A stretch of DNA of 64,000 nt. It comes from Trichoplax sp. H2. Lineage: Eukaryota > Placozoa > Uniplacotomia > Trichoplacea. The stretch spans positions 667,208 through 731,207 of the forward strand of contig NOWV01000024.1 of NCBI GenBank assembly GCA_003344405.1, given 5' to 3'. Below the pieces are notes generated by a model. That model searched no databases. It was given only the letters and a program-made list of their open reading frames with translations, and was not told the origin of the DNA. Shown piece by piece: positions 25,901 to 36,277 of this stretch. Each line of letters starts with the position of its first letter. Positions within the stretch are counted from its first letter, which is position 1. The position numbers and the translations under genes were made by a program.

Positions 25901-27330
25901 GTCAGCTTATTTTGAGGAGGATTATGCTTATAACAAAATGCTGTCCTTTCTCATATACACAGTACAATAACTATTTAACATGTTATGTAAATTATTTGTA
26001 GCTTAAACTAAAATACAATACCATAAATTCGATCCTATTCTAGTCTCAGACATAATTTTAAATCATACTATTATTTTCGTGATGGCAAATTACAAAATCT
26101 AGCTATTCCTAAATGCAAAGTCAGATTTTCCTCAGCCAATACCAGCAGCTTAATCCAAGTTTTGAGCTTTGGATCCAGGAAAACAAGAGCTATGACATTT
26201 CGATTGCAGTGTCGGAATTGCTCAGTATCTGGAATCCAATACAATCGTAATTTAAAACTAAAGACTAGGATAAAAATAAATTTCCTCCTTCCAAATGCAA
26301 TGTACGTGATTAAAATTTCGCCTATCGTTATTGCGAATGGTAAAAAATACCTAAAAATGCCTTGTGCCACCTTGAAGATAAAAACAAAAGATGGAGGTAA
26401 GCTTAATAAAAGAATCAGCCATTCTTTTTGCTATTTATAAATAATTAACTCATAATTTCTCTTATTTCCATGTTATAAAATATGAATTCAAGCCTAGAGA
26501 TTAAAAATTTATGCATATCTTTATGATTAATTAGTTCCTGGAGCACCACGCCAAGTTCATGTACTACAGGATAAATTCTATCCATTAATCTACATTACCT
26601 GGAAACCTCCGAGAGTATCTAATGGGCTAATCATAAAATATCGAATACTTTGCCGTCGTCTACTAGAAAATCATGCTACGTTATCTACTCTAGCCAAAGA
26701 AGAAATATTTGTGCAAGAAGTTGACGGAGTTGTTCAATTTGCTAATATCTCACATCTGAGACCAAGATCTCACTACTCGATCACGGTAAATTTAGCTATA
26801 GCATTAATATCACATTTTAATTATAGTAATCAGCAGCATTTTAATTTGATCGTAGATTAGCGCCACCACGAAATTAGGACTATATGGACCACAAAGCTAT
26901 CCAGCGTTTATCCGTAAGAAATAAATTTGCAGAAACTTTACAGTATACTGCAAATGAGTTGGCCAGTATAACTGCTTTTAAAATTTGCGATGTTGCATAA
27001 GTTCTTTACAAAATGCCCATAAACGCTGTTGAAAATATCTTTGCTTCCAGAAATGATTAAATTTTTAAATAATATTTACGATTTCAATTTTCTTATTTGA
27101 CTTATTAGAAACTTTTTTGCTTCATGATATTAGCTTCAATTATGCCTTTGATGTATTAAGCATTAATATTAATTCAATTTATAGACATAGGACCAGTAAT
27201 TTCTGATGATACCAAAACAGATGCTATTCGTCTATCCCTGGCTCCCTTGATTATCGGAGGATTTACTGCCGGAGCTATGCTTATTGCTGTCCTTATTGTG
27301 ATATTAAAGTTTGGCGGCATACCAAAGTAA
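22995..27330 (+). CDS. Eph-receptor-like protein 3, complete, lacking a kinase domain
   Basis: Nine exons join in frame to 578 residues: 22995..23064, 24295..24377, 24482..24718, 24984..25434, 25526..25672, 26103..26396, 26535..26785, 26856..26913 and 27185..27330. Their phases equal those of gene 2. Motifs: signal peptide MVLILGYILQYFF; the ligand-binding domain opens VYLLDTA (Eph receptors start similarly), then W-S-R-W-Q-S-C and SWLISPTF; NACRCPRG; cysteine-rich LPCLPCPANTS; fibronectin domain 1 with the QCRNC pair and a DGG end; fibronectin domain 2 with YITWKPPRVSNG. The final exon carries a strong hydrophobic segment (LIIGGFTAGAMLIAVLIVIL), then KFGGIPK and stop. The two cysteines present in exon 3 of genes 1 and 2 (NCP/FNC; VCP/RFC) are both absent here. 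The stop TAA overlaps a possible donor (AA|GTAAGA), so a longer spliced tail is formally possible, but I found no kinase-like sequence downstream. Confidence 0.87.
23985..24300. repeat. Degenerate ~160 bp tandem duplication in intron 1 of Eph-like gene 3
   Basis: Two units share TTAGTTTG(A/G)(T/-)TAG-CTAATA, a GCAATCACC/AAATCACC step, ATTTACGATAAACTTGAT (first copy diverged), TTAGGATATT or TAGGATATT, and TTAACTTTTAGC. The second copy ends at the acceptor of exon 2. Confidence 0.6.
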
Positions 27331-29129
27331 GACTTGTCGACTGTGATTCAATTTGAAATACAACTTTAAATTTAGCCTTTGCCATTTGAATTTTTGAATA
27401 CTTTTGACTGAATTATGGAGCTAACTATTACGTTCATTACTCGGTAGAATATAACCTGAAAACATCAGGTTGTGTTGATAAGTGGGATAAACTAGCCATA
27501 ATTTTTGTAATATTCTACAAGTAGGTTTTCTCTGAATGATGGATTAAGCGCTATTTGTCGAAATTACTGTAAGTTTCTTGATTGCGTATACGCTTAAAAC
27601 GCCGTAGTGATTCTATTGCGTAAAATTTTTATGGTCTAGAAATTTTACCGATCTAGGCCTCGTTTCTGAAATAATTCAAGGATTGTTTTGTTATAATTAA
27701 GAACTGTGACTAGTGACATTAAAAAATACTCCTTCGCTTTGTAGGGATTAATAATTATTGTTGCTGCTGTAGAAGGCGATCAGCTTTTTCCGATACTAGC
27801 GATAAAAATGAATTAGGTATTAGCAAGATATAACAATACGATCACTTCCTTGCGATTATGAAGTGATTATCTAAGCCTTCTTCAGAATATGTTAAAATAG
27901 TGAAGCTAGCATAAATATATCCAGGCCTATTAGAAACAGCTAACTTCTATTTCTTTATTTTATTAACAATTATTAGATGAAACTGATCTGGAAGACACTA
28001 TCATTTAGAACTTTTAGGCAAAATCAAAAGCTAATAAATCTACTAGTAAGATCAAATACTGCCATCATTATTTATTTACTTTTGATATAAATGAAAATCC
28101 TATAAGCCTAAATTGAAATGTCGTAGATCTGTCACAAATTTAGTTGAACTTTACGCAATGTAGAATGTAATTACGATATATTATCATATATTTAATATTA
28201 TTAAAGATATAGAGGCTCAAAGTATCGACAGCTAATAGCTGTCACGGTAGATAAAATATCGTACAATTAAGATTTTTACCTAACCTTATATATCCGTCTA
28301 AAGCATAAAATTTTAATTATACAGAACTAATGTGAATGCGTGCCACAAGTATTTCATAAAAAATATGTCTAACTTGCAATCGATTTTTGAATTAAAATCC
28401 TCCAATATGTTAGTAACTGATTATCAATTAAACTGAGTCCAACACTGTATGCAAGATGAATTAAGATATCATTTTTAACATCTTCTAGATTGATTAACAG
28501 AAAGAGAGCAAATAGAGGCATAATTATTAAATTCCTCTTCCGTTTCGGACTGAATTATAATACAAAACTGATTGATATGCTAATAATTAGCCAAACAGTC
28601 AGTTTCTAATGCAAAAGATCAAAATTGACTTCTTTTCAGCTGATTTATCCAAATATAATAGCAAAATAGCTTGTTATATGCTTCTAAATGACGAAAGAGA
28701 AGCAGCAATGACCGTGAAAAACTTCTACAGTATCGTACCGAAGCCGCTACTTCAGTTGCTAGCTCTACCCGGTATAGCTACGTAATAACTTTCTAGAATC
28801 GATATATCTTTAAACCTATGATACTGGTATTATATAAGAAAAAAGGTCAAATAGTTATTTGAATAAGTTTTGCGAATAAATTTACGGCTAATTTATACAT
28901 TTCTGTATGATTAATATACCTGAATGTGTCTTAAGTGATTATTTAGAATTCACAGGAAGAATTTGAGATATAATCGTTACTCCGACCATATTTCCAGCAA
29001 ACTTAAGGTTAATTCTACGCAGGCAAAATAGATTAAAGTCTAGTCAAATGTAATGAAATGAAAACTGTAGAGATCAAGCTACAAAACTTTAACAAACTTT
29101 GATTCTACTTTCGTTGCACTCCGGTCGAC

Positions 29130-29990
29130 TTAACGCTAGTACTTTGACACCAAATAAAATTTGGGGAAATAACCGAACAGCAATTTATTACGAAACAAAA
29201 ATGGAGAGAAGTATAAGCCGAACAACCTTACAAATACTTAGCTTTAAGTATTAATAAATAAATGACAGACTTAAAAATTGTCAACGAGCAAACAACCTTT
29301 CAAAAAGAAGAACGCTTTAACTTACGACAATTCGACCCCGAAGGCCTTTTAAATTCAACAAGTTCTTCAAATAAATTTTTCTTCTACTCTTCTCTAAATT
29401 TTCTAATTATACTATCATTTATAGGCTTTGTCGAGCCGTCAGAGGTATTTAAAACTAAATATTTGCTAACCAATCGCTCTTAAGATCCGTTTTAGAAAAC
29501 TACTTTGCATCATTTAAGAAAACAAAAATCATTCAAAGTTCAGACACAATTTACCCTACGATTCCTTTACAAAACACTATATAACCAATAAGCTAACTTA
29601 AAATACATCAAACTTCACTTCTAACATAATTTCTATCATTAATACACTATAAAAGTCTAAAAACTAACCTTTAAACATCAAGATTTAGTCATAAAAATAA
29701 TATTCTAACTACTTAACAATCAACACAACCTCTACCAATTTCCATCTTATTTTCTATTTTCCTAACTAAACTTTCCTAATGTGACTTTCAAGTCACGTCA
29801 TAAAATTCCAAAATTTCAAATTCATAACAAAAAATTCAAATTTCAAAAATCAACTCGTACGGTATTTTTCATGAACAAAAATCCAAAAATTAAAACAGGA
29901 AAATTATATCGGACATAAATCCGACCGGCTCCGGAATCCGAATCCAAAAAATCCGGATTTTATAAAGATTACAGTACTCGCTATTTCGCT
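29130..29990 (+). other. Strand-asymmetric G-poor, C/A-rich block
   Basis: The plus strand is strikingly poor in G across several hundred bases, especially 29480-29900, unlike the flanks. A 73-codon ORF at 29262-29483 (MTDLKIVNEQTTFQKEERFN start, hydrophobic centre, LTNRS end) lies at its left side but resembles nothing I know. The right edge has short TCCGGA/AATCCG-type repeats (29930-29960). It could be a remnant of a retroelement or a transcribed non-coding unit. The nature is unknown. Confidence 0.45.
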
Positions 29991-30439
29991 AATCAAAAAA
30001 TTTTATATGACTATCACGACTACTTTTCTGACTTTAGTATCGCTGAGTATTGGCAGTTGATGTTTTAGCGTCAGATTGTACGTTAAGTGTACGATTATAG
30101 ACTACATTACAGTACTTTATCGCCATGTTATAAATCCCCTTTCTCTAAGGATAGGGTTTTGTTACTAAGTCAAATTGATTTACAATTTGAATAGACGATC
30201 AAACGCCCTTTCTTTAGATTAGGCAATTGCTCTAGGGCTATTTCTATAGCAATCTATATAATACCTTGTAAAATAATGAAGAAGAAAATATGGCGACATG
30301 ATGATTTGGCAGGGTAAAACTTAAAGACACTATCACTTTCTAGGTATTTTCTATAGTAAAATAATACTAGTTACATACTAAAAGCTATAAAGGACTCTAC
30401 TTTTAGTCCTTCACTACACAAATCTTGACTGCATAGTAA

Positions 30440-30965
30440 TGTTCAAGGGCTTGTAAAATTATGATTAATCAATTTAGCTAATTTAGAAGCTAAACTAAGT
30501 ATATTATACGATCAATTAAAACGCTATGGTGTCGAAAGAGAGGCATAAAATATACTCTGACCAATACTATAGAAAAATTGCAATTGTTGTTATGTCACTT
30601 TCTACTGTAATCTAGGAGCTAAATACATATCAAAGATCTAGAATCATACGCTTCGAATTATTATTTAAAATTTAGAGACAGAATTAGAGATACTATAGTC
30701 ACTTTAATCATATCTCTAGTAAATTTAAAGTTAGTTCTACACATCCAAAATGGATTAAAAAGAAGCCAAATCTGGGCTGTAGTGCAATATTTAAGGGCTT
30801 ACGAAATTGTGATTTCAATCAATTTAGCTAATTTAGAAGCTAAATTAAGTATGCGACATGATAAGTTAGAACATTATTCTATTCTTTAAAATACTCGTAT
30901 AAGGGCGGATTATGGTGTGGAAAGAGAGGTGTGAAATATATTCAGACCAATATTAAGAACAAATT
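30440..30965. repeat. Direct repeat of ~150-190 bp with spacer
   Basis: Copies near 30445-30590 and 30785-30965 share CAATTTAGCTAATTTAGAAG, CTAAA(C/T)TAAGTAT, TATGGTGT(C/G)GAAAGAGAGG and (G/A)AAATATA-TC(T/A)GACCAATA. The second copy carries extra sequence in the middle. Confidence 0.75.
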
Positions 30966-31562
30966 ATAGTTAGGGCTGTATCAATAATGCGAGTTGATAC
31001 CCTAATTTAACATTTCAATCTCTTCTATAGAATATTTTGGACTGAAAGAAGGATGCGATTGCAGCATTGCTATAGCATAGGTTTAATAAAATAAATGATA
31101 TAAATATAATTCTCTGCATGTGAGCATCGATATGAAGAATTTTGATTTAAGGAGTCAATATCTTTTATTGAGGCTATAATCTTAGAAATGCAGATATTCA
31201 ATTTCTTAGAATAGCAGCTACAACCTACTGTCTATAAGTACCGATGCTTAACATGGATCAGTATCGTAGAGATTCAAAGTCAATAGACAGCAGCAAAAGT
31301 CTATCTTGGCAAAATTAAGTTAGAGTGTATTTTTACTGACTCGCTTTGGATCATAAACAATTCTAATACATCCTGTAATGGATGCAAAAGATATCCAGAA
31401 ATTTTTAATCCATTCACTAAATTACTGGTTCTAAAGATTAAAATTTATGATATCATAACTGAATAATCAGACGTATCAAATTGTATTTTAACTAATATGA
31501 TTGCTTGAATTTTCTAAAGTCCATAGTTTCAATCTGTCACCTAAACAATTTGGCGGACAAAC

Positions 31563-34020
31563 TTAATCGTATAATTCCATTTCGACGGGATAATGGTCGC
31601 TAACAGCAGTGGTCTAATAAATAGCACAATAAATAGATTTAATATCAATTAGATTATTGGCGATCATCAAAGCAGATCGAATTATTATATTTTTATAGAT
31701 AATAAAAGGTAAATTTTCTATTTATTAATTTTTATAATCGATATCAGGCCAGTTTAAGGCTAACGCACAGAAGATTGACGATCATAAAATCATCATTTAA
31801 CATTTATTCTATTTGTCTCAATTTACTTAATGGCATCTTACCTCGTCATAGCTAAGGCCATACTCACTGTCAAATCGGAATACTTTAGCAGTACCGCTAA
31901 CATAATCACTTTGCATACGACTACCAGCTAAAACAAGTCTGAAGACAAAATTAGAAGAAAAATTCAGGATATAGCAGATGACCAAGTATAAGTAATTACC
32001 TAAACTGTCTAAAAACTCACAATGATGCCAAGGTACAACATTAATTATACGTTACTACTTTCTATCTAGCATAAATCTATTTCATCCCTATCACTATTAT
32101 AGAATCATGACGATCGTAAACTGAAAGCCAGTAAGAATACCTGTCATAGGCACAATTGGTTGATTTAGTGGTAGTATCAGCATTACTGCCAATGACCCAG
32201 TTAAATCGGCTTTGAGTCCACAAGCGAACATAACTCCATTCACTTGATGAAATATAACTGCAATCAGCATTGAAATCACCCATAAGGATGGCGTTTGATT
32301 CACCAAAACGAGTAGTAGCGTCATCATAAACATCAGCTAAGGCATCAGTTTCTTCGACAGCGTAGGAAGGAGAGGCATGGCAAGGGATCAGGACGAATTG
32401 CTTACCTAGGAGGTGAGAATAACTTCTATTTAGATATTTCTATTAGTATATGTTAACATATATATTACTAAATTATTTTGAATAGTAAATGATTTTTCCA
32501 TCTCGTGATTAATAGTCATTGCATTATGAAATTTACGAATTTAGTCAGAATATCGTATCTACAGCTTTTAGCGCATGACAATTTATCCGAAATTGAATAT
32601 TTTCTATTGAATATCACTTTGCCAATTCGTTTGCATCATTAATAGTGCATTTAAGGCTAATAATTCCCATTTGATAGAATAACAGCAAACTAGAGGCTTA
32701 CGGAATATATTCTAACTAACCAGTAGCAGTGATTTTAAACTTAACAACAAAGGGTTCTCTGATAAAGGAATCTTCACCAGCGCTTTCATCACCGTCATCA
32801 TAGTGATAATTTCCTTGGACTGAGAATAAATCGGTCCTAGCAATGAATGTCATTAATTAAAACAAATGGAGCTTTTACTACTATTATTTAGCCGTTACTT
32901 TCTATCAAAGAATAAACAAATATACAGGCCTACCTTACCGAATAACTTATTGATTTATTATGCTAATATCATTAAGGCGATGCTTAATTAAGTAAACTTT
33001 ACCTATAGAAGAAAGCATATTGCTCCTTGTAGCTGCTACGACCAAGGCGATCAGAAAGAATCATGGCATAAGAATAGCTATGACCCCTATGAATACAATA
33101 GTGAATAGATAAGAGTTTCCCATGGTTTGCATATTCGATAGGCTTTACCAGAACTAATACTGCCGCGTTACTCATATTGATGAAAGCTACTGTCTGTTAG
33201 ATTTAAATTTTGATTAAAATAGCTAACACATAATTTTTAACAAAATCAGTTAATATTATATATATATATATTTATAAAAATTTTATGTTACTACATCATA
33301 AGTTAAATTTTAGCTGCATTAAACAGTTACTGTATTATAATAAAGGCGATTGATAATTCGTTAAATTTAAAGGGGATTAATTATTGCTCAATATTTATTT
33401 ATAATTGTTGCTTAGATACAGTATCTTTCTACTAATCACTTATAAAATCATTTTATTACTACACTACACTTTGCATTTTGTAGCGTTACAGTCAGAATTA
33501 TCAAATAGATAAGCAAGCAATATTTATAGGTACACTTTTCAATACTATAATAGCGAAAAATTATTTTAATGTAATTAAAATTCCTAATCATAAATTACAT
33601 CCACTAACAGATCTAATCTAATAATTTTTTCGTACTTATTAACTTCATCCAAAAGTGTTTGGATAGCGACGCCACTGCTGTCACGGATTTCTTGGATAAG
33701 AGTTAGATCGTAACGACGCAAGATCTAAGTCAGAAATGAAAAATCTTTCTTGAAGATTTTACCCTAGCAAACGCTCATCTTCTAGATCTACAACATGCGT
33801 ATAAGAATATGATAGCAAAATTTCCAATTCGTAATTCAAATCACTGTTTCTTATAGGCTTCTTTCTCCTGCATGCTTACCTTAACTAATTCAGCTACAAC
33901 TTCTTGTTTGCCCATTTTGGTTTTGCCCAACGTTTGGATGTTAAAGGCAGCAATTTTCACTTTGCCGGCTTCAGCAGCCAACGAAAAAATTGCGAGCATA
34001 CAAAATAGTGCAATCTTCAT
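31563..34020 (-). CDS. Secreted DNase I family endonuclease A
   Basis: Seven exons join to 280 residues: 33880..34020, 33636..33724, 33003..33086, 32721..32836, 32141..32405, 31842..31938 and 31563..31613. The enzyme should cleave DNA in a divalent-metal-dependent way outside the cell. Residues 1-18 are a signal peptide (MKIALFCMLA...AEA). The catalytic and metal set of DNase I is intact: N27 in AAFNIQ, E59 in LIQEIRD, E98 in SYKEQY, H153 in IPCHASP, D187 and N189 in GDFNAD, D231 in CAYDR, D270 and H271 in SDHYP. C192 and C228 match the conserved structural disulfide. The small calcium-loop disulfide is absent (YDDGDESAGED has no cysteine), and C152 beside the catalytic histidine is extra. 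Length is typical of the family. It is a tandem paralogue of the gene at 36278-39396. Confidence 0.95.
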
Positions 34021-34087
34021 CTTGATCTCGTCAGAATTTGAAAGGAAAAGCAGCCAAAAATTATGTAAAATAAGCTCAATTTGTACG

Positions 34088-34120
34088 CTTTATATACTTT
34101 GTCCACTGTTATGCAGCTGC
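34088..34120 (-). promoter_or_regulatory. Core promoter of DNase I gene A: TATA box and GCAGCTGC palindrome
   Basis: On the minus strand TATATAAAG (34088-34096) lies about 70 bases upstream of the start codon. GCAGCTGC (34113-34120), containing a CAGCTG E-box, lies about 93 bases upstream. Gene B has the same two elements at nearly the same distances, which supports function. Confidence 0.6.
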
Positions 34121-36277
34121 AAAGTTATTTCCTTGATAACCTATGAAACTGATTAATTATTAAAGCAGACTAGATACATTAACAGCTGCGGTATATAAAT
34201 TGTAAACATTTTCGATCATTATCTATTGAATGATCCACCTTGAACGGAATTAACGTATTAAATATTAAGACATTTTTATATCTTAAAATCTGTAGTAGAG
34301 ATTGAATTTTTAAAAGTATATAGCAAATTCTAAACAGTAGCTTGTACTGTAATTCTTTGATGCATATGACATTCAACTCTGAAATTTTTCACGCCAAATC
34401 TGATTTAATCTAATCTAAAGTAATATTTTCATTTTCATTAATAAATAATTCCAAGGATTCATTTATCTGTTTATTTCTTTAAATCTAATTGATATTTTAA
34501 GATAATCTTTAATCTTATACGGTATATGTGAGATTAGTTGCATTGTGTCTTTACTGTAAATGTTGATTATACTTAAATACAATGATTTTCAAAAGTGAAT
34601 TCTAGATATTCGGTCATTTCTATCTGAATTGTTTACATAAGCGCATTCATTTATAATTTGATTCATTCTACGAATACTCTTCTTTGACTTTGTTTGATTT
34701 CATGTATGTGGCTACACTGTTATGTCAATATTGCCTACTAGTAGTTATTAAAGTTTCTTATTCGAAGTGAGATATCTTCTAAAATCTCTTTTATAATTCT
34801 TGTTAAAACGCGTATATTTGGACTGGATCGACCTCCTTAATTCTATCTATAAGCGTAATTACAGTAGTAAAGCTATAAGATTGTTACTAATCACTTAGAA
34901 CCATTAGGATGACAATCAATCGCCCCATTTTATCGATATAGCGCTTTTCTCTGAGATGATTATAAATCTGTTCATGCTTTTTAAAACTGGATTGACACTT
35001 TTTTTATTTTTACTTTACTAATACAATACTAGTATTATATTACATCGGACACAAATATAACACTACCTGTCCTGTAAATAATAGCAATAAATATAGATAA
35101 CATTTATAAGCAGCTTCTAACACATCAACATTGAAGCTTATCTTCAAATAATTTATATATTTAAATAAATTATTTATCACAGCATTAATACTATGCTATA
35201 GAATACCGTTTACGACGTATGATATAATCCACTTATAAATTCATATGGTAGAATTTACTTTTAATATATTTTTCACATAACCTATTCTTATTGAATGTAT
35301 TATTTGTAAAAGTATTGATACCATGTTGTATGATATAATTCGCTAATTGATTAATTCGGCAGAATTTACCTTCAATATATATTTTGCATAATGTATTCTA
35401 TACCTGTTAGGAGAGAAAACTAGGATACTGAAGTCAATTACATCATAACTGTATTGATTTATCTATTCCATCTATCAAGAGATAGCTTGGATAATCGAAC
35501 TGAAACTCTAGCATTTTTAAAGTGCTAAGAGATGGTGCGATATTTATTTACCTAAGCAATTTGACTATCCAACCGATTTATTTGGCAAACTTGCTATTAG
35601 ACGCATTAGGATCTGCTATTAATTTTATTTAGCCAACACTGTTTGTAAATTCTGCACAATAGTTTAATTTATATAACTTGTATGAAGAATAGCTATCTAT
35701 GATAATGTATATCTCAGATTTAAAGAATTCATGCCTTATCTAGAATTTTTATCATTTTCTGTTTCTTCCTGAATTACCATGTACAAGATAATCAGAGAAT
35801 GAAATATAAACAAAGATTCAGGATATAGCAACAGAAATATTAGATATGAATGATTTTGTTTTATTAGTGTTTGATCAGAGTTTTTTAACGTGCAATGCTT
35901 ATTAACTATAAAGATACAAATTTAGCCTAAAATCGAAGATTAGATAACTACAAGTTGCTATTTAACCATAGTCTAATAAGTGTATTCGACGTAAATACTA
36001 TTCATAATAAGCTTAAAATAGTTTAGAAATGCCTAGATTTTCATTAGCTACCGTAACTGTCTAATTTTCAGTAATAACAGCTTGTGCAAGGAAAGAATTA
36101 AATTACTGCTGCAATTATTCATTTGCTGAACATGAAATTGCAACGTGCACTATAGCCATCATTAACTATAGTAATACTATTCAACCCGAAAATTACGATT
36201 TAAGTATGTAGCTGTTCATCATATTCCGGTCTAGTTGTTCCATAATTATTATTGCAATTTTGCAAGCATTTTACGCT
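34121..36277. other. Spacer between the two DNase I genes
   Basis: No gene is supported. It includes a plus-strand CAGCTG followed by TATATAAAT at 34183-34200, resembling the DNase promoter module in the opposite direction but with no matching gene. A degenerate ~112 bp tandem repeat lies at about 35180-35410. The minus ORF at 34179-34376 looks fortuitous. Confidence 0.5.
35180..35410. repeat. Degenerate ~112 bp tandem duplication
   Basis: Units near 35219-35290 and 35331-35405 share ATGATATAAT, GG(T/C)AGAATTTAC, TTCAATATAT/TTTAATATAT and a CATAA-(C/G)TATTCT end. Confidence 0.55.

Larger units (their letters stand above)
27331..31562. other. Gene-free spacer between Eph-like gene 3 and DNase I gene A
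   Basis: No exon here can be linked to a gene. It includes a G-poor, strand-biased block at about 29130-29990 and a direct repeat at about 30440-30965, both listed separately. I looked for Eph-type kinase motifs downstream of gene 3 and saw none. Confidence 0.5.

Noticed and set aside
27331-29100. Kinase exons downstream of Eph-like gene 3
   Set aside because: I looked for the HRDLA and DFG type motifs and for long open segments with acceptors on the plus strand and saw none. This is a by-eye search, not a profile search.
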